From contig OX637296.1 of NCBI GenBank assembly GCA_951799445.1, positions 1,488,001-1,552,000 of the forward strand: a stretch of 64,000 bases of DNA, written 5' to 3'. Below the pieces are notes generated by a model. The model had not been told where the DNA came from. It saw only the letters and a list, made by a program, of their open reading frames with translations, and ran no database searches. The DNA comes from Pseudisothecium myosuroides (lineage: Eukaryota > Streptophyta > Bryopsida > Hypnales > Lembophyllaceae). Positions 1-11,765 of the stretch are shown piece by piece. Numbering within the stretch: position 1 is the first letter of the stretch; each line of letters starts with the position of its first letter. The position numbers were made by a program, and so were the translations under genes.

Positions 1-2624
1 GTCTTTTCCAAAAACTTCAAGTGTTGATCTTGCTCGCTAAACATAGCAAAATCATCAATGAACACCTCCAAGAAATGTTTGAGGAAGTCGCGGAAGATGT
101 CCATCATCAACGTTTGGAATGTTTCGGGCGCATTACACAAGCCGAACGGCATCCGGTTGAATGCCAACGTCCCCCACTCCGTAGTGAAGGTAGTCTTCAA
201 CTAGTCTACCAAGTGGATAGTTACTTGAATGTATCCTGAAAATCCATCTAGGAAATTGTAACATTCCCAACCGGATACTTTATCAAGGATTATGTCCGTA
301 AATGGTAATGGAAAGTAATCCTTCTTTGTTGCGGCATTCAATTTCCGGAAACCCTGATAGACTTGGATCTTTACCTTCCCATCTGCTCCCACCTTCTTGG
401 GAACAACCACAATAGGTGAAACCCATTCCGAGTTGTTAACCGGATAGATAAACCCGGTTTCCAACACTCTGTCAATTTCTTCTTTCACCATGAGTGAGTA
501 CTTTGGATTTAGTCTATATTGACGCTATCTGATTGGGACAGCTCTATCAACCAGATCAATCCGGTGTTCCCCTAGATCCGGTGGAATTCCGCTAAGATCC
601 GAAGGAGATATAGCAAATACATCTATGTATTTCCTCAACAGCCTAACATAGTTCCTCTTCTCACTTCTACTTAGAGATTTTTCCAGGAAAAAGGATTTTT
701 CTGGTTTGATCTCTACCTTCTCATAATCTGAAGAATTTACTATGTTCTTAATCCGATCCGATTCCAATTCCTCCGACTGGACTCGGAAACCACTCCATGG
801 AACATCTGTCAAACTAACAATAGATAAGTTACCTTCCAGAATCTGGCGTCTTATCCAATTAGTTGATAATGGAACACTAGCTTCTCCAAGTGATTGGTCT
901 TCCGTTTAACTGGCTGCGGATCCTTGAACAGGATCAAGATTTTCTCCTTCCTTTGGCTCACCCAACTCCACTATGGGTTTCGGAAATTCAAAATCTGCCT
1001 CAGTCATCCCATCAAATTCTCTAACAAAGTTGACAGATATGGATGAGGAATCTTTCGGATCTGACCAATCCATGGTGTACCCATCCGATTCACTTGTTTC
1101 TCCCTTGTGTTCCTCATTCTTCCAAGGAATCCGGATATTGGGTTTTCCAATAACAAACTCCTTGTGTCCCCAATCTACAATCACTCTCGCTGCATACAAC
1201 CAAGGTCTTCCTAGTAACATAGGAAACGGTCTTCCTTTGTCTACCCGGATAATGACGAAGTTAAAATGATAAGTTACCTTCCCAATCCGGGTTGGTACTT
1301 GAGATAGTCTCCCAATCGGAACGATCCGGGATTGATCCGCCATTCGCAGTATCTGGTTCGTAGCTTCGAAAGTGGTAAATCCCAAGTCGAAAGCTATATC
1401 CTCCAACATCAGATTTATCCCAGATCCTCCATCTACCAAAACTTTAGGAATGGAACATCCTTCTATCTCCATGACCAGCTTGGGTGGTTCGTAGTCTTCA
1501 ACTTGGGCAAAGTTGACCGCTACTGTCGGAAGTTTAAATCTTCTTTTTCTTCTCTTGGTCCAGGCATCCCGGATCAGCTTTTGATAGTTGGCATTATCAT
1601 GTAGAAGTTGCCCGATGGTAACATTGGCTTTCTGATCCTTGATGTCCTGCAAAATGTCATAATTGTTTTCCCTTTTTTCTTGTTCAATGAAAATTGGGGT
1701 GTTATTAAACCTGACTTTCTGAGGTGAAGTTCGTAAACCGGAACCCAAAACTTCCTTATCCCGTCGTCTGGATTCGGGATTCCTAAGTTCACGTCTAACT
1801 TCCTCACCGATATCCTCAAAAATCCTTTTGGGGTGTACCCCATTATCCAAGGTTGCTACAGGTTGGGATCTGGTGGATTCATTAGAGTGATTAGAATCCC
1901 TTGAATCCGGATCCTCTCTTCTGCCTTTTCTACTACTTGTACTTACTCTACCTCTACTTCTAGCTTCTTTCCGATTCTTGGTGGAGCTACGTGTTTCTAC
2001 TCTATGAACCAACTTTCCTACTCTATCCGGCAGCCCCACCCCTACGGATCATTTATCCGGATTCTCTATTCCAGTTTTAGATCCGTAGTTGAGTGCGGTC
2101 TGGTCTCGAGGAGGAACCTCTACTTGCTTGTAGATTACCCTATTCTGCAGTGGCTTCTGACACTGGGATGCACCATGCCCATATTCTTGGCAATTTTGAC
2201 ATGGTAGGATCATAGGCGCTCCCTGTCTGGTTCCTTTGAAAGGACAACCGTTGGCATAGTGTTCTGGGCTATCACAAATAAAGCAAAACACATAAGGTTT
2301 TAGCTGGGACATCATACCTGGATTCATCCCAACTTGAATAGGTCTGGGAATGACGTTGGCCCTCACCAACTGTTGGGGTGCCTTCCCTCGTCCGTAAGCG
2401 GGCTGGACTTGGAAAACAGGATTCAAATCTTTCTCATCCTCATCCTCCAGAATAGTGATGTAGATTTCTTCTTCTGGATTCACGTAATGGACCCGTTTTA
2501 CATAGGGTCTATTATACTCACTGGAAAAATGTCCTGCCTCTCCACATCTTGGGCACCAAACGTTTGCTCTGCTTGTGGGGACAGCCCGTCTTGGTTCCCA
2601 CAAATGCATGTGACAACTTGGCTA
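1..2624 (-). pseudogene. Decayed Ty3/Gypsy gag-pol fragment
   Basis: One reading frame on the minus strand runs from about 2,621 to the window edge and carries, in order, three zinc knuckles, a retropepsin-like domain and reverse transcriptase. The knuckles are CX2CX4HX4C-like; the first, near 2,555-2,514, has lost its last Cys. The protease motif VDGGSG lies near 1,425-1,437. The RT shows RKLNAATKKDYFPLPF, MPFGLCNAPETF near 116-150 and the catalytic FIDD at 51-62. Four in-frame stops break the frame: TGA at 2,049-2,051, TAA at 906-908, TAG at 525-527 and TAG at 201-203. No frameshift is seen. The gag N-terminus is missing because the frame closes at 2,622-2,624. RNase H and integrase, if present, lie outside the window. 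It is a dead copy; I could not assign the Gypsy lineage. Confidence 0.9.
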
Positions 2625-3110
2625 CATGTTAAAGTCTATTTTTAGATTTAGAAGTGTTTAGATTCAATTCATAGAGAATTTGGATTAAAAACTGTTAGTC
2701 TTGCAAGTAATTCTAAATATTGAACAAGAATGTAAATAGACAGAGGGAGAGGTGATTGAAGCATACAGAGAGGTGCTTTTAGGATAAAAGCATTCCCAAA
2801 GGTCAACATAGGAGACGACCATCCACGACAAACCCCGATACCAAAATGATTTCTTCCTCGGATAGAAATTATAAAGGAGTTGCTAATTTTAGCCTCCTAA
2901 TAAATAATACAAGTGGAAATTGGGTTTTGTCCTTCAATTATTGAAGCTTCCCAAAAGTTACCCAAAAAATTTCAAGATTTTACAAAAAATTCCACAATGA
3001 CTCCATGGGTAGTCAACCACCTTTGAAACTGATGGTAAATTCATAGAAATTATCCAGAGTGCGATAAAATTTTACTGAAAATTAGTTTTGTGTGATAATA
3101 ATGCGCCCCA
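2625..3110 (-). mobile_element. Possible Gypsy leader, primer-binding site and LTR
   Basis: Read on the minus strand, 2,846-2,828 gives TTTTGGTATCGGGG, which resembles primer-binding sites complementary to initiator tRNA-Met (the plus strand ends in GATACCA). The bases just upstream end in CA, as an LTR would, so 2,847 to about 3,110 could be a short 5' LTR. The distance to the first zinc knuckle is only about 300 bases, so most of gag would be deleted. No second LTR is visible, so the LTR limits are a guess. Confidence 0.35.
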
Positions 3111-3170
3111 TCAAGTTTGAAAACTTTTTGATAGCCACAAGTATCAGAATTGACATCAACATCAAAGTTA

Positions 3171-4094
3171 CCCCTAAAGAACCGTTGTCCCTTCGGGGGA
3201 CAAATGCGTTTTCGAGCAGGTACCTAAGGGCTGAAATTTTCTTCTGATTTTTTGAAACTTTTTTTGGATATAGAATAGCTGATTAGCTTTGTGGGAATAT
3301 AATTTTTTTCACAATTGGTGCCCGGGAAAAAAAGTTGTGACCAAATAAGCTCAAAACAGGGGACGCAAGGCAACCCAGGCAGCAAAAAAAATGGCAAAAA
3401 TTTGAATTTTTTTTTAATATTTTTTTCTCATAGATTATATTTTTGTTTATTTGAAAAGCTTTGATTCATTTCATTTGGATATGTTATGAGAAAGTTATGG
3501 ACATTCTTGTTTTTCGGGAAGTTAGAGCATCTTCTTGAAAAAAATAACTTGTAGGATTCATTTCTGAATGCAATTTTTCAAATTTTTCCATTTTTTTTTT
3601 TTTGCATGGTTTAGTTTAATTGCTAGAACAATCTCACCATTGGGATTACTGCATTTTAATTCCATCTAAGAGATATGAGTATTTTAGATTTTCCTTCTAT
3701 CTCATACCTACTTCTACCTAACAATTTTTTTAAGATTGATAATTAAGTTTTTTTCAATTTTTTTTTTCCTAGACCCTCAACTCAATTCTCCACTATAAAG
3801 ATTTAAAGCTCAAAACTCTGTAGTGCAAAAATTTTAAGTTAAAAATGTTCAAAGTCAAAAAACTTGGTCCCGCAATGTACTTAAAAATTTGTGTTTCATT
3901 TTAAACGCAAATATCTTGCAATCTGTGCACTCAAAAATTTTGAATTTTTTTCCACACACTTTTATACTAATTAGGTATAAGATCCTTTGGTTAGATGTGA
4001 AAAAAAAACATTTTTCAATTTTTTTTACTTTTTACTATAGAAATGGCAGCTTTGAGTGTTTTTTGGCAGAAAAAAGACCTTGGTCCTTTAGGGG
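3171..4094 (+). mobile_element. TTAA-type MITE family 1, copy A
   Basis: A 924-bp non-autonomous element with terminal inverted repeats: it starts CCCCTAAAGAACC and ends GGTCCTTTAGGGG. It is followed by TTAA at 4,095-4,098; the left side reads GTTA. A subterminal hairpin, TTGTCCC/GGGACAA with a TTCGG loop, lies at 3,185-3,203. Internal blocks match copies at 4,827, 9,037 and 35,690 closely. No transposase ORF is present. TTAA flanks and CCC-type ends are known for the piggyBac superfamily; that assignment is inference. Confidence 0.85.
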
Positions 4095-4098
4095 TTAA

Positions 4099-4711
4099 AA
4101 GACTTTACAACATGGTGGTAGATTGATCGGCGTACTAGGAGTTAATGGTGTCTAATGTTGCAAATAAGGAATCTTTTCTTACTTCCACTAACCTTCTAGA
4201 CAATCCTAGCCAACTAATTTTCTTGAAAAGTGCAAATTCAAATAGTTGGAGTTTTGACTTTTCTTTAGAATTACCATTAGTGGTTTGAACGAGCATAATT
4301 AGCATGGAAGGAGGAATTTTGAGGACTCTACGACGAATTTGGATCAATTGAACGCGATGGCACAATTAATTTTTGATTTCAAGTTGTTCCTTAAAAGATA
4401 GAGACGGTTCAACATTAGGTATGATTTTTTTAGAATAATTAGTGGTAATTCTAGGTTAAATTGCAAAATATCTTAGGAAAAATTGAAGATTGAATTTGAT
4501 TAAAATTTCAAATTTTTCCTTAATCAATCATCTTTGAATAAATTAAGAATATTTGAAAATATCTTGGGATTATTTACAAAATATTTTGGGGTGAATTAGG
4601 TTGATTTCCTAAATATCTTTGGAAAAATTTCTAGATTTTATTTAGACAAGACTTCCTTGCTAATTGAGGCTTGTTTTAGAAGATTTTTGAATTAAATAAA
4701 GATTATTTAGG
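4099..4711. other. AT-rich spacer between MITE copies
   Basis: Low-GC sequence with many short near-repeats of AATATCTT and TTAGGA type words. The only longer reading frame (4,135-4,365, minus) has no recognisable domain. I see no gene here. Confidence 0.5.
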
Positions 4712-4826
4712 AAATATTTTAGGATAGATCAGAAATTATCTTAGGATTAGTTAGGGTTAGTTTTTAAAAATCTTTGATTAAGAAGACAAATATCTCGCTG
4801 TAAAACTAGGTGGTAGGGCCTTTTAA
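4712..4826 (+). repeat. 115-bp flank repeat, left copy
   Basis: This 115-bp block ends in TTAA, directly abuts the MITE copy at 4,827, and recurs at 5,747-5,861 on the far side of the element with only two substitutions and no gap. See the matching entry and the finding. Confidence 0.95.
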
Positions 4827-5745
4827 CCCCTAAAGGACCGTTGTCCCTTCGGGGGACAAATGCGTTTTCGGGCAGGTACCTACGGGCTGAAATTTTGTCG
4901 TGATTTTTTTAAACTTTTTTTGGAGATAGAAAAATTGATAAGCTTTATGAAAATATAATTTTTTTCACAATCGGTGCCCGGGAAAAAAAGTTATGACCAT
5001 ATAAGCTCAAAACAGGGGACGGCGGGCAATCCGGGCATCAAAATTTTTGAATTTTTTTTGAATTTTTTTTTCTTATAGATTATATTTTTGCCTGTCTGGA
5101 AAGCTTTGATTCATTTCATTTGGATATGTTATGAGAAAGTTATGGACATTCTTGTTTTTCGGGCAGTTAAAGCATCTTCTTGAAAAAAATAACTTGTAGG
5201 ATGCATTTCTGAATGAAATTTTTCAAATTTTTCAATCTTTTTTTTTTTGCATGGTCTAATTTACTTGTTAGAACAATCTCACCATTGGGATTAGTGTATT
5301 TGAATTCCATCTAAAATATATGAATATTTTAGATTTTCCTTCTATCTTGTACCTACTTCTACTTAACAATTTTTTTAAGAATGATAATTAAGTTTTTTTA
5401 GATTTTCTTCTTTTTCCCTAGACTCTCAACTCAATTCTCTACTATATAGATTTAAAGCTCAAAACTTTGTAGTGCAAAAATTTTAAGTTAAAAATGTTCA
5501 AAGTCAAAAAATCTAGTCCCGCAATGTGCTGAAAAATTTGTTTTTTCCACTTTAAACGCAGATATCTTGCAATTTGTGCGGTCAAAAATTCTGAAATTTT
5601 TTCCTCACACTCTCATACTAGTTAGGTGTAAGATCCTATGGTTAGATGTGGAAAAAGAACAATTTTCAATTTTTTTTACTCTTTGCTATAGATATGGCAG
5701 TTTTGAGTGTTTTTTGGCAGAAAAAAGGCCTCGGTCCTTTAGGGG
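4827..5745 (+). mobile_element. TTAA-type MITE family 1, copy B
   Basis: A 919-bp copy with intact ends (CCCCTAAAGGACC at the left, GGTCCTTTAGGGG at the right). TTAA is present on the left at 4,823-4,826. On the right the element runs straight into AAAATATTTT instead of TTAA, followed by a second copy of the left flank. The subterminal TTCGG-loop hairpin is conserved. Confidence 0.88.
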
Positions 5746-5746
5746 A

Positions 5747-5861
5747 AAATATTTTAGGATAGATCAGAAATTATCTTAGGGTTAATTAGGGTTAGTTTTT
5801 AAAAATCTTTGATTAAGAAGACAAATATCTCGCTGTAAAACTAGGTGGTAGGGCCTTTTAA
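5747..5861 (+). repeat. 115-bp flank repeat, right copy
   Basis: Second copy of 4,712-4,826 with two mismatches, placed between the right end of MITE copy B and a TTAA at 5,858-5,861. A simple transposition would leave only TTAA here, so the block reflects an extra duplication event. Confidence 0.95.
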
Positions 5862-8800
5862 CAAGTGTACAAGGCCTGCCTCCAAGATTTTCAACAACCC
5901 CATTTTGCTTATTGATACGGTGCTAAAGTATGGAAGACCCACATTTTTATTGTTGTTTGCTGACACTCTGTCGGAATTATCTATTAAGGCCATGAACATG
6001 CCATCTTCTGCTCAAACTTTATTTTTTTAGTGCAAGACTTGGTTTAGAGAACTGAGAATTTCCTTTAAAACCAACAACCACACTAAAATTCTATTGGAAG
6101 ATTTGGTCCCCCTAAAATTGATACTTTTTTAAAACTCAAAAACCTTGCCACAATTTGTTGTATAACAAAAGTCATATGATTAACTCATAATTTTCGGTTA
6201 AACATTGTTATGTGTACCTTAATTAAAAGTTAAACTTTGAATACCTTGAAATACGTTCAATAATCCCTAATTTTTTGTTTAAAAATTGTCACATGTACCT
6301 CAATTAGGCATTAAAATACTTTAAAAAAAAATTGGATACCTTTTAAACAAGTTTAGCCTGAGGTTGTCCTCGCACAGCAAAGCTTTGAACCTTAAATCTA
6401 TTTTACCTTGGAGAATCTTGAGGGAAAAAAGGTCATTTGACAAGTTTGGGCTTGTTGGGGTTATTTGAGCTCAAGGATTAACTAGTTGTCTTCACCTTTT
6501 CTTTTAAATTGTTTGATGTTGTGACTTCTTTTAAAACCTTTGATTTGCACTAGTATTGCTTATGGTATTGAAAACTTTTGCTTAATTAGATTTTTAGTTT
6601 GTTTAAGAAATTTTCCAAAAACCACAAAAAAACCCTTAGAAGTAGTTAGAATTTTCTTTGTTTAGGAAAATCCCAAAAAAACCAAAAATATTAGAAATAG
6701 TGAAACCATCAAATAACCTTAGTTAGAATTTCCTTTTTATTTGCTAGCTTGTTTATTTGAAAAGAAATCTTACAAAACCAAAAAACTTAATTAGAGTTAG
6801 TTAGAGTTATTTGATTCAAAGAAATGTCCAAAAAATCCTCAGAAAAATGACTTGGTTTGGGTTGTGATAGTTTATATTTTGTTAACCATCCATTTAAGAT
6901 TAGTTTTGTTTGTATTAAAATCAAAAAGTTCATAAACCAATTCAAAAAGAAAACTAAACCAATTCGGGAAATGAGTCAAGACCAATTCGGAAGGGGAACC
7001 AAACCAATTCGGACTTCAAAAAAGGGAGTCAAGATCGGACCACCGAAAGGGCCGGTAACCCATGAAGGAGACCGGACCAAAGGCCAGTTAGAGGGGGACA
7101 AGGATCAAACCACCGCAAGGGCCGGTCACCCTTCAAAAAGAAGCCGAACCAAGCCGGAAGGGAGCTAGACCGTCGGAAAGGAGCAGACCAGTTCAAAAGT
7201 GAGACATCCAACTTGAGCTGAAGCTTGGCTAGCCAGCTCCTAATCAAGCCAAAACTGAAGTTGACATAGCCAACATTTAAGGTAATCATTCTTCTAAAAA
7301 CTAACAGTTTAAGCACTTGGTAGCCACGCCACAAAAAAAAATTGATTCTTTAAAGTAATTGATCAACAAACCGCAAGCACAAGTTTTCCTCCATGCCAAG
7401 CTCCAACTCACAATTCAAAACAATAATAAGAAGGAGAAGGAACTAAGAGTAGAAGACGAAGAAGAAGAAGGTTGGATATTCCCAAAAGAAATGTCGCAAT
7501 TATAAATGATTTAGATAAACACATTACTATTCAAATTGGAATTATTCATTTAGTTTTTGTTCCTTTTTCTATTCATCTACTATTCATTAGAGAATTATTC
7601 CAATCTTTTATTCCTTTTACTATTGAAGAATTTGATTGTTGTCGTTAATTGTGATTTTAATTGGAATTAGTTGGTCGAATGTTGTTTTAGTTTAGTTTTA
7701 TTAGGCCTAATAAGCCAAATAGGAAAAAATAAAAGTCAACAAATATCTTTAGAATAATCTAACCAAACTGTTAAACTAATGAAGAAAGAACAAATTAACT
7801 ATTCATAAGACTATTTGTTTGGATTGGATAATTTATCAAAAATCCTAGTATTTTAAATTCATTCTAAAACTAAAGGAATTAGTAAGGCAAGTGGAATTAG
7901 GGCCTTGAAATTCATTTTAGTTAAAGAATTTTTTTAGAACCAATTAGGGGAACTTACTATTAAATTTAATTCCTAAAAATCAAAGGAATTGGATTAAGCA
8001 CTTAGAACTAACAAAACTTTGTAAAAACTTAGCCTAAAGGAAATTAGAAAAGAAGATTCTTAAAATATCCTAAAATCCCAATTCTTCACCAAATACGGCA
8101 AATGAACTGTACACATGATGGAGAATGACGGGTACTACGAGACCATCATGTTGGTGATTTGCCATGACGAGACTGTGGCAACCGTCGACATAGAGGTATA
8201 CTAGTTTTACCATTTACTTTTTACTTTTGAATGAATTTTGAGTTAAAATTAGGAAAAATACACTTAGGTCAAAGTTTTAAAAGTCAATTTAGAATTTAAA
8301 AAACAATAGCCAATTTTTAGAGGATTCCAAAAACATCTTGCATTTAGAAAATAATCCAAAAATAAGGAAGTTATGAATAATTGAACTTTAATAATAAAAT
8401 TGGATGAAAATTTAAAAAATTTCATCCAAGAAAATCTAAAAAAGAATCTAAAAAAGAATTTAAAAAATTAGATTAAAATTAGGATTTTTAGAGTAAAGTA
8501 GAAGTTACTATACTCTTTAGATTAAAAATAATAATTTGTGGATGAAGCCTTAACTTACCAATAAAGATAAAATTTCATACATTGATAACTTTTCCTATCG
8601 GAAGTTAGTTTTTTCCGTGTCTTACCTTGTTGGAAAGGTAATTTCTTGCTTTGTTGCTCAAATATTGAAAAATCCTAAAAATAATAATTTTAGAATAATA
8701 AATTAGAATTAAGACTAATTAAGGGTTAAATAGGAACCAACACTTAAAGAATCATTAAGGATTTTTTTTACTTGAAATCAATCAAAAAATCTTTAAAGAT

Positions 8801-9032
8801 TTCAAAATCCACTTTTACTTTCAAAAATACTTTATCTTTGAAGGATAAAAGCTAAGATGAAGTTTGGATCTAGTTTTGGATGAAATTCTCCAGTTTAGGT
8901 TAAAATTAGATTTAATCTTAGAATTCAATAGTTAGAATAATTAATAAATCAACCCTAAAGTTTGAATTGATTTGTTAGTTTAGTTTAGTAGATGAAGGTT
9001 TTTAGGATAAGTTATGGGTCAAAATTCATCCT
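5862..9032. other. Gene-poor AT-rich spacer
   Basis: Mostly AT-rich DNA with no gene model. A less AT-rich island at about 6,940-7,270 contains a 70-bp imperfect tandem repeat (separate entry). At 8,115-8,195 there is a 27-codon open stretch followed by GT that resembles an isolated exon (see findings). Short frames elsewhere show no domain. Confidence 0.5.
7033..7172 (+). repeat. Imperfect 70-bp tandem repeat
   Basis: Two units start at 7,033 and 7,103. Their first ~29 bases are nearly the same (GATC-AACCACCG, AAGGGCCGGT, ACCC), after which similarity fades. The surrounding purine-rich sequence repeats the word ACCAATTCGG. The origin is unknown. Confidence 0.5.
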
Positions 9033-9036
9033 TTAA

Positions 9037-9967
9037 CCCCTAAAGGACCAAGGCCTTTTTTCTGCCAAAAAACACTCAAAACTGCCATATCTATAGCAAA
9101 GAGTAAAAAAAAATAAAAATTATTCTTTTTCCACATCTAACCGTAGGATCTTACACCTAACTAGTATAAGAGTGTGTGGAAAAAATTTCAGAATTTTTGA
9201 CCACACAGATTGCAAGATATTTGCGTTTAAAGTGAAAAACACAAGTTTTTCAGCACATTGCGGGACTAGATATTTTGACTTTGAACATTTTTAAATTAAA
9301 AATTTTGCACTACAAAGTTTTGAGCTTTAAATCTTTATAGTGGAGAATTGAGTTGAGAATCTAGGAAAAAAAAATATATTCAAAAAAACTTAATTATCAT
9401 TCTTAAGAAAATTGTTAAGTAGAAGTAGATATGAGATAGAAGGAAAATCTAAAATATTAATATATTTTAGATGGAATTCAAATACACTAATCCCAATGGT
9501 GAGATTTTTCTAACAAGTAAATTAGACCATGCAAAAAAAAAATTGAAAAATTTGAAAATTTGCATTCAGAAATGAATCCTACAAGTTATTTTTTTCAAGA
9601 AGATGCTCTAACTGCCCGAAAAACAAGAATGTCCATAACTCTCTCATAACATATCCAAATGAAATGAATCAAAGCTTTCCATATAGAAAAAAATATAATC
9701 TATGAGAAAAAAAATATTAAAAAAAAAATTCAAATTTTTGTCCATTTTTTTTTGGCTGCCCGAGCTGCCCGCCGTCCCCTCGTTTGAGCTTATTTGGTCA
9801 TAACTTTTTTTCCCGGGCACTAATTGTGAAAAAAATTATATTCCCACGAAGCTAATCAGATTTTCTACATCCAAAATAAGTTTCAAAAAATCAGAAGAAA
9901 ATTTCAGCCCGTAGGTACCTGCCCGAAAACGCATTTGTCCCCCAAAGGGACAACGGTCCTTTAGGGG
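9037..9967 (-). mobile_element. TTAA-type MITE family 1, copy C
   Basis: A 931-bp copy in reverse orientation, with perfect TTAA on both sides (9,033-9,036 and 9,968-9,971) and ends CCCCTAAAGGACC / GGTCCTTTAGGGG. It is the clearest complete member of the family in the window. No transposase is encoded. Confidence 0.9.
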
Positions 9968-9971
9968 TTAA

Positions 9972-10873
9972 TAACTTTCATTAGGAATCTTGAAATTCAA
10001 CTTGCTTTACCATTTTGGAAAGAGAAGATGTATTCTATCAATTTGTCTAGATACAATGTTATTTTAGATTAGATTTTATTTTTCCTTTGTAGTTTGATTT
10101 AATCACCAAAGTTCTAACCTTTTCACAACTAGTGTGTTTTGAAAGAATTTGAATTTAATAGGATTAACAATAACAAAGTGTCTGTTTCTTGGAAGGCTAA
10201 AAATTGGACTAGGATTTATACATCCAGGAGTAATTTCAGTTTACAATCCGCTAGAACCCGCGTGCAACTTTCTGACTTAAGGGTAGAATTAAAACAATCA
10301 CTAATAATGTCATTGATGGACTTTTTTCACTTTGATGTTAGCATCTTAGGAGGGCTTCTCTTTGCTTCCATCTATAATATCTTATAAGTTGTTGGATGCC
10401 AACGTCTCCGGAATAAATTGCTTACATCATCAATTTACATTCTTTGAGACAAGATTCAATTTTTCTATATTCAACCTTCTAGCTTAACATAGGCTCTTGA
10501 GGTTACAAAGTATAGCAAAATTGAGGCAAACTCTCATAATTCTTCATTCAGTCAACAATATAAAGAATCAACTAATAGGTCATCATAAGCTATAAATTGT
10601 GCAAGATAATACTTTAAGTAGGCTACAATTTCATGGGAAAAAAATGCCTTTCACATTAATATGTACAAGAAAATTACATTATACGGAAACCATATTCTTT
10701 GACTCACTTTTGCATCCTCTATCTCAATACAGCTAAATACTTTGTCTACCTACCTTTGCTAGCTAAAACAGCTTAGATTTATTTTTTGGCATGCTCTTAT
10801 ACAACCTTTTACACACTCCTTTGATGTAATGGAAGCTTCAATTCTTCAATATACTTCCACAACTCTAAAATTC
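9972..10873. other. Spacer, no gene seen
   Basis: AT-rich spacer between MITE copy C and the Tc1 relic. The frame at 10,139-10,387 has no recognisable domain. I could not find the inverted terminal repeats of the Tc1 element here. Confidence 0.5.
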
Positions 10874-11765
10874 CTATTGGAGCACTTTTGTATTGATTGA
10901 AACAGCATTTAGCCCTGCCCAAAGATGTTCAATTGAATTTAGATCAGGAGATTGCGCAAGCCATTGAAGAACATTCAACTTTTGTAATTTCAACCATTGG
11001 CGGACACTTTTAGCTGTATATTTGAGATCATTATTATGCTGAAAAATCAAATTGGAAGAATTATTAAGATCATAAGCTATCACAGGGTATAATAAATTTC
11101 TTTGCAAGATTTCCTTGTATTGATGCTAATCCATTCTTCCTTCAATTCTACAACAGATACTAGGGCATTGGAACGTCATCATCGAACCACCACCAAACTT
11201 TATAATTTATTGAATTTGTCTTTAATAAAAAGATTGTTCATCACAAATTTTAACACCAACTACGACCATTTGAGCAAAATCGGTTTACCTTTGTCTCAGC
11301 AACGAAGATAATGCACTCCCAATCATAAACAGTGTAATATTCATGGCGCTTAGCAAAATCAAGCCATTCTTTGATGTGTTTTTTGTTCAATTTTAGTTTC
11401 TTCTGCTTCACTTTTGATCTAAGTCTTGCAGTATGTAAAGCCTTTTTCACTGTATCAACACTTACAATAACATGACATTCTTTACGCACATGTGGGCAAT
11501 CTATGTCGCAGCATGAATACCTCCTAATGTAGCAGCTTTGGTGCATACTCTTTTTTGTGCATATGTAAGCACTTGTGGTCTACCTCTACAACTAGCTTCA
11601 AGATTAAGCAATCTCTTCTTAGTTTCTAATCTGTCCAACATGACTCTGAAACACTTGCAATTCATTTGTTACATTCCTCCTAGAAATACCAGCTTCCAAT
11701 TTGACAACAATAGAGTTATTGAGGTCTCTTCTAGCAATAATAGAAAGCTCCTTCAAATGTAACAT
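10874..11765 (-). pseudogene. Tc1/mariner transposase relic (Tc1-type)
   Basis: A decayed transposase of the cut-and-paste Tc1 group. Reading minus, an ATG at 11,765-11,763 opens a helix-turn-helix part, then GRPQVLT (the GRPR-type linker), then the catalytic domain. That domain shows DWECIIFVAETK in place of the usual D-E-(S/T)-K block, KFGGGSMM (K-GGGS block), FQHNNDLKYTAKS, and AQSPDLNSIEHLW. Both catalytic aspartates look lost: Asp to Ala before ETK, and Asp to Asn in the QHNN motif. The Glu of IEHLW remains. The frame is broken by a stop near 11,610, by stops around 11,250 and by a stop near 11,125. It cannot encode an active enzyme. Tc1-type (as opposed to mariner-like) transposases are uncommon in flowering plants. 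Confidence 0.88.

Noticed and set aside
5567..5779. Conserved small ORF shared by MITE copies A, B and D (3,889-4,098; 5,567-5,779; 36,432-36,614)
   Set aside because: The similarity is explained by DNA-level similarity of the repeat; the frame is not kept in copies C and E-G, and composition is AT-driven.
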